From assembly GCA_045636125.1 (NCBI GenBank), contig JAZTWX010000010.1:1-64000 (forward strand): a stretch of 64,000 nt of DNA, written 5' to 3'. Made by a program: the position numbers and the translations under genes. Positions 51,278-61,281 of the stretch are shown piece by piece. The first letter of the stretch is position 1, and every line of letters begins with the position of its first letter. The DNA is from HGM04593 sp045636125. GTDB lineage: Bacteria; Bacteroidota; Bacteroidia; Bacteroidales; Bacteroidaceae. The notes under the pieces are model-generated. The model did not search any database and was not told where the DNA came from. It worked only from the letters and a program-made list of their open reading frames with translations.

Positions 51278-53269
51278 TTATGGTCTTTCTTTTATTACTC
51301 CCTTGCGGTAGGCTGTGAGCAGCTTTTCAAGGTCGCTGATTTTCAGCATAATTCCACGGCCTATGTCGGTGTCGCACACACGCTCGCGGCGGCCCATCAT
51401 TTCAACAATCTGTGTGGTGCTGTGAATGTCGGTTCCGTTTCTCACAGCCTCCTCGGTCGACGTGAACGGCTCGTGCTGAACAAGCTGGAAGCCGCGGCTG
51501 TGGTACACAAGCGTGTAACCAGCAATACCGGTGCGGTTGTGGTACACACGCGAGAAACCGCCGTCGATAACCATCATCTTACCCTCGGCCCTGATGGGCT
51601 TTTCACCCTTGCCCACACGCACGGGAACGTGGCCGTTTATTATGTGACGGTGGTTGCCTATGACGCCGAACTCGTCGAGAATATAATCGCACACAGCAGC
51701 ATTGTCGCGCAGCATATAATACCACCCCTTGGGCTCTTTCTGCACCTCTTTGTCCTGCAAGAGATAGCGCTCGAAGGTTGCCATCTTCCACTTTCCGAAG
51801 AGAGGTGAATAGGGGCCGCACCACAGATACCAGAAAAAGTCGCGTGCCTTTTCGCGCTCCTCGCCCTTGACATCGTTGTCGAACGCCGAACGGGCAATGC
51901 GCTCCACCTGTTTCATAAGTTCCTTGCCCTTCACGTTCTTTCCGTTGAAGTTTACCTCGCACATTGTGCCATCTTCGTTCAAGGGCACCGATGCGTGGAA
52001 CATAAGGTTCGAGTTGTATATCACGTACATTCCACCGCGCATAAGCAGACAGTTGACGTGGTTCTGCAGGCGCACGCTACGGGTGAACGAGTAACGCAGG
52101 CGTTCCATAAGGTCGGCCTCCTCGCGGGTGAGGTCGTAGGGGTGTTCGGGGTCGAGTGTGGGCCACAGGGTATCGAGCATAGGATACTCCTTGCCGTCGA
52201 TTTCCACCGTGCCGCGCTCTTTCTTTATGTGCTCCATGAGGCAGCGGTTCTGCATCTCCCATTCGGGATATTTCTTTGCAAGTGCTCCCGAGAGCTTGAA
52301 TTCAATTACCGCCACCGCCTTGTGCATCTGCGCAATGAGGCGGATATCCTTTTCGGTGAAGCTGGTGCGCTCCTCGTCGACACGGGGGTAATATATCTCG
52401 CAAGGGTCGTCGGCATACTGCTCCATTGCAAATGTTGCCAGCGGCACCATATTAATGGCGTAACCGTCCTCGAGCGTGCGGGTGTTGGCATCGCGTAAAG
52501 AGAGGCGCAACACACTTGCTATACAGCAGAGATTACCGGCAGCAGCACCCATCCACAACACGTCGTGGTTACCCCAGGTAATATCCACGTGGTGATAGTT
52601 GCACAGAGTATCCATAATGAGGTGAGCACCCGGGCCACGGTCGTAGATATCGCCCAGAATGTGCAGACGGTCGATGATGAGACGCTGGATGAGCGAACAG
52701 AGGGCGATTATAAAGTGGTCGGCACGGCCGGTGTAGATGATTGTATTTACAATGGCCGAGAAATAGGCATACTTGTTGCGCTCGTCGTTGGCCTCGTGCA
52801 GGAGTTCCTCTATTATGTAGGCATACTCTTCGGGCAGGCTCTTGCGCACCTTTGAGCGGGTGTATTTCGACGATATATTGCGGCACACGGTTATGAGCCT
52901 GTTGAGCGTCACAATGTAATACTCGTCCATATTCTCACACTCCTGCTTCACAAGCTGCAGCTTGCGTTCGGGATAATAGATGAGCGTACAAAGGTCTTTC
53001 TTCTCCTTTTCGGAAATTGTATCGCCGAAAAGGTCGTTGACCTTGCGTTTGATGTTACCCGACGCGTTGCGCAAAATGTGCTCAAACGCCTCATTCTCGC
53101 CGTGAAGGTCGGCGAGATAATGTTCTGTGGGCTTTGGAAGCTGCAAAATAGCTTCGAGGTTAATAATTTCGGTTGTTACACTTGAAATTGTGGGAAAGTC
53201 GCGCGCCAAGAGACGCAGGTAGCGAATATCCTCCTTAACCTCTTCAATAGATATCTGTTTTTTCTCCAT
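51278..53269 (-). CDS. fbp: Fructose-1,6-bisphosphatase, class III
   Basis: 663 residues, as expected for this manganese-dependent class, which is found in Firmicutes and Bacteroidota and drives gluconeogenesis. Metallophosphatase motifs are DLHGENEAFEHILR (about 93-106), HILGDIYDRGPGAHLIMD, TWGNHDVLWMGAAAGN and later NGHVPVRVGKGE. It runs in the same direction as purE and ispG and probably leads their transcript. Confidence 0.96.
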   Translation of the reverse strand: MEKKQISIEEVKEDIRYLRLLARDFPTISSVTTEIINLEAILQLPKPTEHYLADLHGENEAFEHILRNASGNIKRKVNDLFGDTISEKEKKDLCTLIYYPERKLQLVKQECENMDEYYIVTLNRLITVCRNISSKYTRSKVRKSLPEEYAYIIEELLHEANDERNKYAYFSAIVNTIIYTGRADHFIIALCSLIQRLIIDRLHILGDIYDRGPGAHLIMDTLCNYHHVDITWGNHDVLWMGAAAGNLCCIASVLRLSLRDANTRTLEDGYAINMVPLATFAMEQYADDPCEIYYPRVDEERTSFTEKDIRLIAQMHKAVAVIEFKLSGALAKKYPEWEMQNRCLMEHIKKERGTVEIDGKEYPMLDTLWPTLDPEHPYDLTREEADLMERLRYSFTRSVRLQNHVNCLLMRGGMYVIYNSNLMFHASVPLNEDGTMCEVNFNGKNVKGKELMKQVERIARSAFDNDVKGEEREKARDFFWYLWCGPYSPLFGKWKMATFERYLLQDKEVQKEPKGWYYMLRDNAAVCDYILDEFGVIGNHRHIINGHVPVRVGKGEKPIRAEGKMMVIDGGFSRVYHNRTGIAGYTLVYHSRGFQLVQHEPFTSTEEAVRNGTDIHSTTQIVEMMGRRERVCDTDIGRGIMLKISDLEKLLTAYRKGVIKERP

Positions 53270-53400
53270 ATTCTCAATGGTTTTTCAAATAAGCGACAGG
53301 GTACAATGCACCCAAGAAACACTCTATTGCAAATTTAGAGTTAATTTCCGAAAAGACAAAGGATGTAACACTAAAAAGTGTTATACAAGAAAAGAGTGCC

Positions 53401-54834
53401 CTACTCCTTGCGCAAACGGGCCACCGGTATGTGCAGATGCTCGCGATATTTTGCCACTGTGCGGCGGGCGAGAGTGAAGCCCTGCGCGCGCAGTTGCTCC
53501 ATAAGTTCCTCGTCGGTAAGCGGGTGGCTCTTGTCCTCGGCGTCGACAAGTTCCTGCATTATGCGGTAGAGCTCGCGCACCGAGTGGGAAGCGCCGTCGG
53601 CGGTGGTGACACCGTCGCTGAAAAAGTATTTCAACGGGTATATTCCCCACGGCAACTGCGCATACTTGCTGTTGCTCACGCGCGACACGGTAGAAATGTC
53701 GTAGCCCGTGCGGCGGGCAATATCTTCGAGAATCATAGGTGAGAGGAGACCCTCATCGCCACCGTTCACAAAGAATGGCTTTTGCGCGTCGACAATAGCC
53801 TGCATTGTGGAGAGCAGAGTATCTTCGCGCTGCTTTATGGCAGCAATAAAGCCCTTGGCCGAGTCTATTTTCTGTTTAAGGAACTGCGCGGCGGCACGGT
53901 GTTCGACATTGTCGCTCTTGCTCTGCTGGGCAAGCATAGTTTCATACTCCTCGCTCACACGCAGAGTGGGAACATAATAGTTGTTGAGCGACACGCTCAC
54001 ATACTCGCCCTGAACATCGATGTTGAAATCGGGGAGAATCTGCTGACGGCTCAGCCCCACACTCTCCACGAGCGAGGCTCCGGGGCGGGGGTTAAGGCGT
54101 GCAATATCGGCCAGTGCATCGCGACATTCGTCGCGGCCGGCGAGCAGCTTTTCGGGGATAATATCCCAGTGTTTTTTCGTAAATTCGTCGTAGCACTCGG
54201 TTATTATGCGCTTGTGCAGCGAATAGTCGCGCTGCCCGTCGTTGCGTGAGAGTTGCAACAGCAGGCACTCTTGCAGCGAACGCGCAGCAATGCCTGCGGG
54301 CTCAAAAGCCTGCACCATTTTAAGAACCTCTTCAATTTCTTCCTCGCCGGGGGCTATTGAGCCATAGAGCAAGAGTTCGTCGGCAATTTCAGCAAGAGGC
54401 TTGCGCAAGAGGCCGTCGTCGTCGAGCGAGCCTATAAGATACTCGCCTATGGCTCTTTGCTGCGGGCTCAAAGAGAGCTCACCCAACTGTTCCAGGAGCG
54501 TTTCGCCAAAAGATTGCGCGTCGCTCACCGGGATATCGGCCGCCGAGCCGCCGTCGTGATAATCCCACCCGTTATAAGGGGGAACATCGTCGTCGCTGCG
54601 GTAGTCTTCAATTGAGCTTGCGGCATTTTCCTCACCCTCATAAGGAGCATCGGCAATGTATTCGGGCTCCGGTGCTTCGAGCGCCGGGTTATCCATCAAT
54701 TCCCCACGCACACGGTCTTCCACCTCAACAGTCGTAAGCTCCAAAAGACGGGCGAACAAGACCTGTTGGGGCGAGAGGGACTGCGTTTGCACCTGCCCCT
54801 GTACCTGTGTCTGCGAAAAGGAATTTCTTGCCAT
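53401..54834 (-). CDS. rpoN: RNA polymerase sigma-54 factor
   Basis: 477 residues. Region I is the Gln- and Leu-rich start (QTQVQGQVQTQSLSPQQVLF); the core-binding domain follows an acidic linker (about 60-110); the C-terminal RpoN box is ARRTVAKYREHLHIP. Sigma-54 reads GG/GC promoters (-24/-12) and needs enhancer-binding ATPases for open-complex formation; no such activator is in the window. Three bases separate it from the uridine kinase gene, so they are co-transcribed. Confidence 0.96.
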   Translation of the reverse strand: MARNSFSQTQVQGQVQTQSLSPQQVLFARLLELTTVEVEDRVRGELMDNPALEAPEPEYIADAPYEGEENAASSIEDYRSDDDVPPYNGWDYHDGGSAADIPVSDAQSFGETLLEQLGELSLSPQQRAIGEYLIGSLDDDGLLRKPLAEIADELLLYGSIAPGEEEIEEVLKMVQAFEPAGIAARSLQECLLLQLSRNDGQRDYSLHKRIITECYDEFTKKHWDIIPEKLLAGRDECRDALADIARLNPRPGASLVESVGLSRQQILPDFNIDVQGEYVSVSLNNYYVPTLRVSEEYETMLAQQSKSDNVEHRAAAQFLKQKIDSAKGFIAAIKQREDTLLSTMQAIVDAQKPFFVNGGDEGLLSPMILEDIARRTGYDISTVSRVSNSKYAQLPWGIYPLKYFFSDGVTTADGASHSVRELYRIMQELVDAEDKSHPLTDEELMEQLRAQGFTLARRTVAKYREHLHIPVARLRKE

Positions 54835-54837
54835 AAA

Positions 54838-56481
54838 CTAATAGGTAAACGTGCTGCCGCCCAAAAACTCGCGTATAACCGATGTTGGCGGCAACAGATT
54901 TTCCTGCAAAGGTACAATATAATCCAAGAAACGCAATAGGCGGCGGGCAACAGAATACTCTTTGCAGCTCTGCGGCACGGCGCGCAGCATAGGCTCGGCC
55001 TGTGTCTTGAAGGCTGCAAGCTCGTAGAAAAGCGAAGAGTTGAACATTACATCGGCATTTTCCTGATAGGGAAAAATCCACTCCTCCTCGCCCTCGCGCA
55101 CGCTGGGCCAGCGGCTTATTGTTTCAACAGCCGAGTAACCGCGGAATTTTGCATCGCGCACCATACGGCGCAGCAAGCGGGTGTCCGATGTTGATATGTA
55201 GTTGTGGTAGTCGAGTTTCATAGATGTGAGCGCCGACACGTATATGCGGAATTTCTCCTCGTCGGGCACCTGGCGGGTGAGCATAGGGTTAAGGCCGTGC
55301 GTACCCTCAATCACAAGCACCATTTGCGGCAGCAGCTTAATTCTGTTGCCTTTGTACTCGCGCTTGCCCGTTACAAAATTGTAGTAAGGGAGCTCCACCT
55401 CCTCGCCCGCAAGAATCTTTGTGAGCGACTCGTTGAAATAAGGCAGGTCAATGGAGTGAATCGACTCAAAATCGTAGTCGCCGTCGGGCTTGCGGGGTGT
55501 GAGTGTACGGTCCACAAAAAAGTCGTCGAGCGATATTGCATAGGGTTTAAGGCCGCACGCCATAAGGTGCACGCTCAGGCGCTTGCTCGATGTTGTTTTT
55601 CCCGATGACGACGGGCCCGCGATGAGCACTACACGTGCCCCGCGACGCTTAATTTCGTCGGCCATTTCGGAGAAACGTTTTTCCTGCAACGCCTCGGCAA
55701 CATTCACAAGCAGAGCCTCATAACCCGTGTTCACTGCAAGATTAAAATCGCCTATCGTTTCAACCCCCATCACCTTGTGCCAGTGGAGGCGCTCCTCGAA
55801 GCGTTCCTGCAGTTTCTCCTGCGGCACTTTGTCTTCGAGCGTGGTGGGACAATCCTGGTCGGGGACACGCAGCAGCACACCCTCGGCAAACTTTTCTATT
55901 TCAAAAAGTTTAATGTAACCGGCACTGGGGAGCAGGCCCTCGTAATAGTGGTCAATGTAGTCGCCCAGTTTATAGTAACAGGTGTAAAGATACTTGTATG
56001 TCTTCAACAACCTCACCTTGTCTATGCGCCCCAGACGCTCGAACACCTCGATAGCCTCGGAAGTGTGGCACTCGACACGATGGAAGGGGATGTCCTCGGC
56101 AATTATCTCCTGCATACGGCTACGCACCGCGTCAACCTGTTCAACAGAGAGTTCCGTGTCCATGCGGCAATAGTAGCCTTTTGAGATGGGATTTTCGAAG
56201 CGCACCACACGGCCGGGGAAAAGGTCGTTCATTGCCTTCATAAAGACAAAAGTGAGCGAGCGTACATAGAGGCGGAAACCATCGTCCGATGTTATATCGA
56301 CAAACTCCACATCCTTGTGGTTGTAGACGCGGAAGTCGAGGCCCTCGACCTCGTTGTTCACCCTCGCCGCAATTACATCGTAGCGCAGGTCGAGTTCAAA
56401 CTCCTTGCTAATATCGCGAAGCGAAATACCCGACTGGAAACTCTTTGTCTCGCCGTTGTTCACACAAAAAATCCTTACCAT
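54838..56481 (-). CDS. TGS-domain nucleoside (uridine) kinase
   Basis: 547 residues, about twice the size of E. coli Udk. The N-terminal 65 residues are TGS-like (VNNGETKSFQSGISLRDISK) and the next 200 a threonyl-tRNA-synthetase-like second domain (HRVECHTSEAIEVFERLGR). The kinase domain has the P-loop AGPSSSGKTTSSKRLSVHL (about residue 290), DDFFVDR and VLVIEGTHGLNPMLT. It should phosphorylate uridine/cytidine for salvage. The first gene of an operon with rpoN. Confidence 0.92.
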   Translation of the reverse strand: MVRIFCVNNGETKSFQSGISLRDISKEFELDLRYDVIAARVNNEVEGLDFRVYNHKDVEFVDITSDDGFRLYVRSLTFVFMKAMNDLFPGRVVRFENPISKGYYCRMDTELSVEQVDAVRSRMQEIIAEDIPFHRVECHTSEAIEVFERLGRIDKVRLLKTYKYLYTCYYKLGDYIDHYYEGLLPSAGYIKLFEIEKFAEGVLLRVPDQDCPTTLEDKVPQEKLQERFEERLHWHKVMGVETIGDFNLAVNTGYEALLVNVAEALQEKRFSEMADEIKRRGARVVLIAGPSSSGKTTSSKRLSVHLMACGLKPYAISLDDFFVDRTLTPRKPDGDYDFESIHSIDLPYFNESLTKILAGEEVELPYYNFVTGKREYKGNRIKLLPQMVLVIEGTHGLNPMLTRQVPDEEKFRIYVSALTSMKLDYHNYISTSDTRLLRRMVRDAKFRGYSAVETISRWPSVREGEEEWIFPYQENADVMFNSSLFYELAAFKTQAEPMLRAVPQSCKEYSVARRLLRFLDYIVPLQENLLPPTSVIREFLGGSTFTY

Positions 56482-56584
56482 AGACTCTGTTGTTTGGGTT
56501 ACACAATATCGTACTTTGCGAAGATAGACAGAAAAAACAACGAAACAACCGTTGAAGGGATTATTTTTATAAAATTAGAATTTA

Positions 56585-56629
56585 TTTGCACAATCTAATT
56601 TGTGCAAACAAAACATTTTCCTACTTTTG
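56585..56629 (+). promoter_or_regulatory. Promoter with overlapping palindromic operator, AAA-DUF4435 operon
   Basis: -33 TTTG (56599-56602), 19 bases, then -7 TACTTTTG (56622-56629) form a perfect Bacteroidales promoter 19 bases before the ATG. A 9-bp perfect inverted repeat, TTTGCACAA (56585-56593) and TTGTGCAAA (56600-56608) with a 6-base spacer, covers the -33 box and would fit a dimeric repressor. Confidence 0.8.
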
Positions 56630-56647
56630 CTGTAAACGCAAAGAATT

Positions 56648-57472
56648 ATGGAGAAGCAAGGGCTGTACATAAAAAGCATTGAGATTGACTCGCTGTGGGC
56701 CAACCGCAAACACATTTACTGGGAACTTAACCCCAATGTGAACATTTTGAGCGGCAGCAACGGAGTGGGCAAGAGTACCATTATTAACCGTTCGGCCCAA
56801 TACCTGAACATTATGCGCGACGGCTGCCTCACGAACAACCCCGAAAGCGGCGTGCACATAAAATTCCACCCCGCCGATGCAACAAGCATACAGTTCGATG
56901 TGATAAGCAGCATCGACCGCCCCATTTTGAGCAGCGAGATGATGAGCAAGATTCCCGGGGCCGACATTCGCACCGAGCTCGACTGGCAGCTCTACAACCT
57001 GCAACGCCGCTACCTCAATTACCAGGTGAACACAGGTAACAAGATAATCACACTGCTCACATCGGGCAAAGCCGAGGACCAGATGGCCGCAGCCGAGCTC
57101 ACAAAGCCAAAAAAGATTTTCCAGGACCTTATTGACGAACTTTTCGCCCCCACAGCAAAGAGCATAAACCGTGCGAGCAACGAAATATTCTTCGAGCAGT
57201 ATGGCGAGACAATTTCGCCCTACATGCTGTCGTCGGGCGAAAAGCAGATGCTTGTGATACTGCTCACCGCGCTTGTGCAAGACAACGCCCACTGTGCCAT
57301 ACTCATGGACGAACCCGAAATTTCGCTGCACATTGAGTGGCAACAGCGCCTCATAACACTCATACGCACTCTTAACCCCAACGCACAGATAATCCTCTGC
57401 ACCCACTCGCCCGCAATAATAATGGACGGCTGGGCCGACGCCGTGACCGAAATGGAAGATATCACAAAATAA
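56648..57472 (+). CDS. AAA/ABC-type ATPase, first gene of a PARIS/OLD-like pair
   Basis: 274 residues, a compact RecF/OLD-class ATPase without long coiled coils. Walker A is SGSNGVGKSTII (about 35-46), the signature LSSGEKQMLVILLTAL (about 200), Walker B CAILMDEPEISLHIEWQQRL, and the switch His is in CTHSPAIIMDGWAD. In PARIS the AriA ATPase works with the DUF4435 protein AriB; here the DUF4435 gene follows 15 bases later. The ATPase lacks insertions seen in larger relatives. It could also be a housekeeping pair, since it lies among core genes. Confidence 0.82.
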   Translation: MEKQGLYIKSIEIDSLWANRKHIYWELNPNVNILSGSNGVGKSTIINRSAQYLNIMRDGCLTNNPESGVHIKFHPADATSIQFDVISSIDRPILSSEMMSKIPGADIRTELDWQLYNLQRRYLNYQVNTGNKIITLLTSGKAEDQMAAAELTKPKKIFQDLIDELFAPTAKSINRASNEIFFEQYGETISPYMLSSGEKQMLVILLTALVQDNAHCAILMDEPEISLHIEWQQRLITLIRTLNPNAQIILCTHSPAIIMDGWADAVTEMEDITK

Positions 57473-57487
57473 AACACAAAAGGAGCG

Positions 57488-58483
57488 ATGAAAAAGCTCA
57501 CCCAATATCTCAATTCGGCCTTTATTGAGGCAGCCAATAAGCTGCGCCCCAAGAAGGCAAAGCACCGCATAATCGCTTATGTGGAGAGCTACGACGATAT
57601 TTCATTCTGGCGCAGCACCTTCAACGAATACGAGAGCGACAAATACCATTTCGAGATAATGCTTCCCGCCCGCCGCAAGCTCACAAAGGGCAAGAAGCAG
57701 GCAATGATGAACCTGCTGGGCGAGGCTGTGGGCCGCAATATGATAGCCTGTGTCGACGCCGACTACGACTACCTGATGCAGGGAGCCACAGAGTCGTCGC
57801 GCAAGCTCATAAACAACCCTTATATTCTGCACACATACGCATACGCGATTGAAAACCTGAAATGTTACGCCGACAGCCTGAAACAGGTGTGCGTGCAGAG
57901 CACACTGAACGATGTGAACATAATGGACATTCCGGCGTTCATGGCGCTCTACTCCCAAATATGTTACCCGCTGTTCGTGTGGAACATACTCCTCTACCGC
58001 AAGCACGACCTTTCGACAATGAGCATGCTGCGTTTCTGCGAAATTGTAAGGCTCACAGCATTCAATGTGGAAAACCCCGCCCTCTCGCTCAAGCAACTGG
58101 AGGGGCGCGTGAACCACAATCTGGCATTGCTCAAAAAAAACAACCCCCACCTGATACCCTGCTACGAGGAGCTGAAAAAGGAGCTTGCCGAGCTTGGGAT
58201 AAAGCCCGAGGAGTGTTATTTCTACATTCAAGGGCACCACATTATGGACAGCGTTGTAATGCGCATCCTCTCCCCCATCTGCCGCTTGCTACGCAACAGG
58301 CGCGAACGCGAAATTGAGCAGTTTGCCTACCACAGGCAGCAATACAACAACGAGCTTTCGTCCTACCGCAACAGCATATGCGATGTTGCACTAATGCTCA
58401 AGAAGAACACAGCATACAAGGAAGCGCCCCCCTACAAACGCTTGCAACAGGACATTGAAAACTTACTTAAGACAATAGGTTGA
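57488..58483 (+). CDS. DUF4435 (TOPRIM-like) protein, partner of the AAA ATPase
   Basis: 331 residues. The DUF4435 start IIAYVESYDDISFWRSTF holds the TOPRIM-type Glu33, and MIACVDADYDYL holds Asp90 and Asp92, together a likely Mg-binding nuclease centre. The C-terminal half is helical (RLLRNRREREIEQFAYHRQQ). In PARIS the equivalent AriB is released by its ATPase on sensing a phage anti-restriction protein and then cleaves tRNA. Whether this pair acts likewise is inference. It converges on trkH with only five bases between. Confidence 0.82.
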   Translation: MKKLTQYLNSAFIEAANKLRPKKAKHRIIAYVESYDDISFWRSTFNEYESDKYHFEIMLPARRKLTKGKKQAMMNLLGEAVGRNMIACVDADYDYLMQGATESSRKLINNPYILHTYAYAIENLKCYADSLKQVCVQSTLNDVNIMDIPAFMALYSQICYPLFVWNILLYRKHDLSTMSMLRFCEIVRLTAFNVENPALSLKQLEGRVNHNLALLKKNNPHLIPCYEELKKELAELGIKPEECYFYIQGHHIMDSVVMRILSPICRLLRNRREREIEQFAYHRQQYNNELSSYRNSICDVALMLKKNTAYKEAPPYKRLQQDIENLLKTIG

Positions 58484-58488
58484 TTCTT

Positions 58489-59943
58489 TTACTGGCGTTT
58501 CCAGAAAACGGGCATCAACAGCAGGAGCACCGCAAAGAATTCCAAACGACCAACAAGCATCTGGAACGAACAGAACCACTTTACAACAGCCGGCAGTGTG
58601 GAAAAAGAGTCGAACGGGCCATAATGACCAAGAGCCGGGCCTACGTTACACACCGACGAAGCCGAAAGACCGTAAGCGTCGAGGAAATCTATCCCGAAGG
58701 TCATATTCACGAATATACCACAAACAATCATTGCAACATATATCACCGTGTAGGCAAGTATGGCCGACTGCACCGACGAGGGAACTATTTTGCCGCTCAT
58801 ACGCACGGGGATTACCGCGTTGGGGTGTACAATACGTTTGAATTCATTGAACATCACGCGACCAAGAATGGAGACACGCGCACATTTCATGGCACCGCTG
58901 GTCGACCCCGAACAGGCTCCAAGATACATTATAGCACTCAACAGAAGCCACAGCACAGGCAGCCACAGCACATAATTGGCTGTTGCAAAACCGGTGGTTG
59001 TCTGTATGGACACAACCTGGAAAAGCGACGCGCGGAACGACTCCTCAACGCCCATTGGGGTGGTAAAAAAGAGCCCCACAGATATTATAGCGGTGAATAA
59101 CGCCACCGACGAAACATACACCCTGAATTCACTGTCGCGCAGCAGCGAAGAGAAATTTCCTTTGAAAAGGAAAAGATAAAGCAACGAAAAATTCACACCG
59201 CCAAGGAACATAAAGAGCGTTACGACATATTCTATGAGCGGGGAATTAAAGGCTGCTATACTCGCCTGTTTTGTGGAAAAGCCACCCGTTGCCACAGTGG
59301 ACATGGCGTGGCACACTGCATCGAATTTTCCCATTCCCGCGAGTTTGAACGCAAAAACGGCAAGCAGTGTGAGGCCTACATAAATTGTGAGAATCCAACG
59401 CGCGGCAACCGATATTCGCGGGTGCAGCTTTGCACGCATTGGGCCCACCGACTCGGCTGCAAAAAGGTTAATGTCGCCCAAACCGAAGATGGGGAAAACA
59501 GCCACCGTAAAGAATACAATTCCCAAGCCACCTACCCAGTGGGTCATTGCACGCCAGAAGAGCAGGCTCTGTGGCGCCGCCTCAATATTGTCCATCACCG
59601 TTGCACCGGTGGTTGAAAAACCCGACATTGTTTCGAAAAAGGCGTCGGTAACCGAGGGCAGACAACCGCTCAAGTAGTACGGCATTGCACCAAAAACCGA
59701 AAATACTATCCAGCAAAGGGTTACCACAATGTAACCGTCCTTGCGCGAAATATTGCGTTCCTTTCCACGACCTATGTACGCAAGCACAATACCGCTGCCC
59801 ACCATTGCCACAAGCGTGTAAAGATAGGTGCGTACAATGTGCTCACCATAATAGAGCGAAACTCCGAAGCTGCTCACAAGGAAGCACGCCTCTATTATGA
59901 GCAGGAAGCCCAGGATGCGGGATATTATTTTGGGATGGAACAT
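58489..59943 (-). CDS. trkH: Trk potassium uptake system membrane subunit
   Basis: 484 residues with about ten membrane segments. The four selectivity-filter loops are visible: MSGFSTTGATVM, STVATGGFSTK, QTTTGFATAN and SSVCNVGPALG. It forms the potassium channel gated by TrkA, whose gene overlaps by one base upstream. The usual inner-membrane location applies. Confidence 0.95.
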   Translation of the reverse strand: MFHPKIISRILGFLLIIEACFLVSSFGVSLYYGEHIVRTYLYTLVAMVGSGIVLAYIGRGKERNISRKDGYIVVTLCWIVFSVFGAMPYYLSGCLPSVTDAFFETMSGFSTTGATVMDNIEAAPQSLLFWRAMTHWVGGLGIVFFTVAVFPIFGLGDINLFAAESVGPMRAKLHPRISVAARWILTIYVGLTLLAVFAFKLAGMGKFDAVCHAMSTVATGGFSTKQASIAAFNSPLIEYVVTLFMFLGGVNFSLLYLFLFKGNFSSLLRDSEFRVYVSSVALFTAIISVGLFFTTPMGVEESFRASLFQVVSIQTTTGFATANYVLWLPVLWLLLSAIMYLGACSGSTSGAMKCARVSILGRVMFNEFKRIVHPNAVIPVRMSGKIVPSSVQSAILAYTVIYVAMIVCGIFVNMTFGIDFLDAYGLSASSVCNVGPALGHYGPFDSFSTLPAVVKWFCSFQMLVGRLEFFAVLLLLMPVFWKRQ

Positions 59944-61280
59944 TAATTGAAGTATTTTTCGAGTTTCTTTAGAACATTCTCCAGGCAGAAGATTATAACG
60001 TGGTCGTCGGCCTGAATCATTGTATTTCCGGTAACGTGCATACCCTCGCCGTTACGCACAAGACCACCGATGTTGGCACCTGCGGGCAAAGACATATCCT
60101 TCACGGCCTTTTTTGTTATGGGCGCACCCTCTTTCACGGGAAACTCCGCCACAACCGCCTGAATGGAGGTAAGGCACTTTACACTTGAAACATCGGTTTT
60201 CAGCATCATCTGGAAAATGTTGCTCGCCGCAAGTTTCTTTTTGTTGATAACAGAGCCTATGTCCATATTTTCGGCCATTGAAATATATTCGATATTTTCA
60301 ATTTCGGCCACTGTACGGTACACGCCAGAGCGTTTGGCCGACAGACAGGCAAGCATATTGGCTTCGGAATTGTCGCTGAGGGCTATGAATGCGTCGGTAC
60401 GCTCAATTCCCTCGCTCAGCAGGAGTTCGGGGTCGCGCGCATCGCCGTTTATTATCATCACACGGTCGTCGACAAGTTCCAGCAATTTGCGGCAACGTGC
60501 AAGGTCGCTCTCTATTATCTTTACCTTTATGTTTTCGGGGATGAGCTTTGTCGTGCGCACCGCAATGCGGCTGCCACCCATTATAATGAGGCTGCGCACC
60601 TCGGAAAATTCCTCTTTGCCACACATTTTGCGTATGAAGGGGATTTTTTCCTTCACGGTCATGAAGCAGACAAGGTCGTCGGGCTCCACGGCGTCGTTTC
60701 CGCGGGGTATTATAGTTTCATCGCCGCGCTGTATGGCAACCACGTGATAAGGGGTGTCGCCGGGAAACTCCTTGAACGGGCGGCCCAATATGGGCGCTCC
60801 CTCACGCACTTTCACACCCACCATTATGAGTGCTCCGTCACCGAATTCCAGGAACTGGCGCATCCAGCTATACTTTATACTGGTTGCAATCTCTTCGGCA
60901 GCAAGCTGTTCGGGGTAGATGAGCGAGTCTATTCCAAGCGAAGCGAAATAGCTCTTGTGCTTGGGCTGCAGATATTCGTAATTGTCTATTCGTGCAACGG
61001 TTTTCTTTGCACCAAGATAGTGGGCAAGGATGCAGGCCGTTACGTTGACACTTTCGTCGGGTGTTACAGCCACAAAAAGTTCGGCATCACCCACACCGGC
61101 CTGTTTCAGGTCGCTTATCTTTGTGGGAAGGCCCACCTGGGCTTTAAGGTCGAAGAGCGACTCCATTTTACCGAGTTTCTCCTCGCTCTCGTCCAGGAGC
61201 ACGACATTCTCGTTACCGACAGAGAACATCTTTGCAAGATGGGTTCCAACGGCGCCGGCACCGGCTATGACTATCTTCAT
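59943..61280 (-). CDS. trkA: Trk system potassium transporter TrkA
   Basis: 445 residues. Two RCK halves: the first Rossmann start is KIVIAGAGAVGTHLAKMF (about 2-19), the second SLIIMGGSRIAVRTTKLIPE (about 230-249); each is followed by a TrkA_C domain. NAD(H) or ATP binding to this cytoplasmic ring gates TrkH. It overlaps trkH by one base and begins just after dxs. Confidence 0.95.
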   Translation of the reverse strand: MKIVIAGAGAVGTHLAKMFSVGNENVVLLDESEEKLGKMESLFDLKAQVGLPTKISDLKQAGVGDAELFVAVTPDESVNVTACILAHYLGAKKTVARIDNYEYLQPKHKSYFASLGIDSLIYPEQLAAEEIATSIKYSWMRQFLEFGDGALIMVGVKVREGAPILGRPFKEFPGDTPYHVVAIQRGDETIIPRGNDAVEPDDLVCFMTVKEKIPFIRKMCGKEEFSEVRSLIIMGGSRIAVRTTKLIPENIKVKIIESDLARCRKLLELVDDRVMIINGDARDPELLLSEGIERTDAFIALSDNSEANMLACLSAKRSGVYRTVAEIENIEYISMAENMDIGSVINKKKLAASNIFQMMLKTDVSSVKCLTSIQAVVAEFPVKEGAPITKKAVKDMSLPAGANIGGLVRNGEGMHVTGNTMIQADDHVIIFCLENVLKKLEKYFN

Positions 61281-61281
61281 A

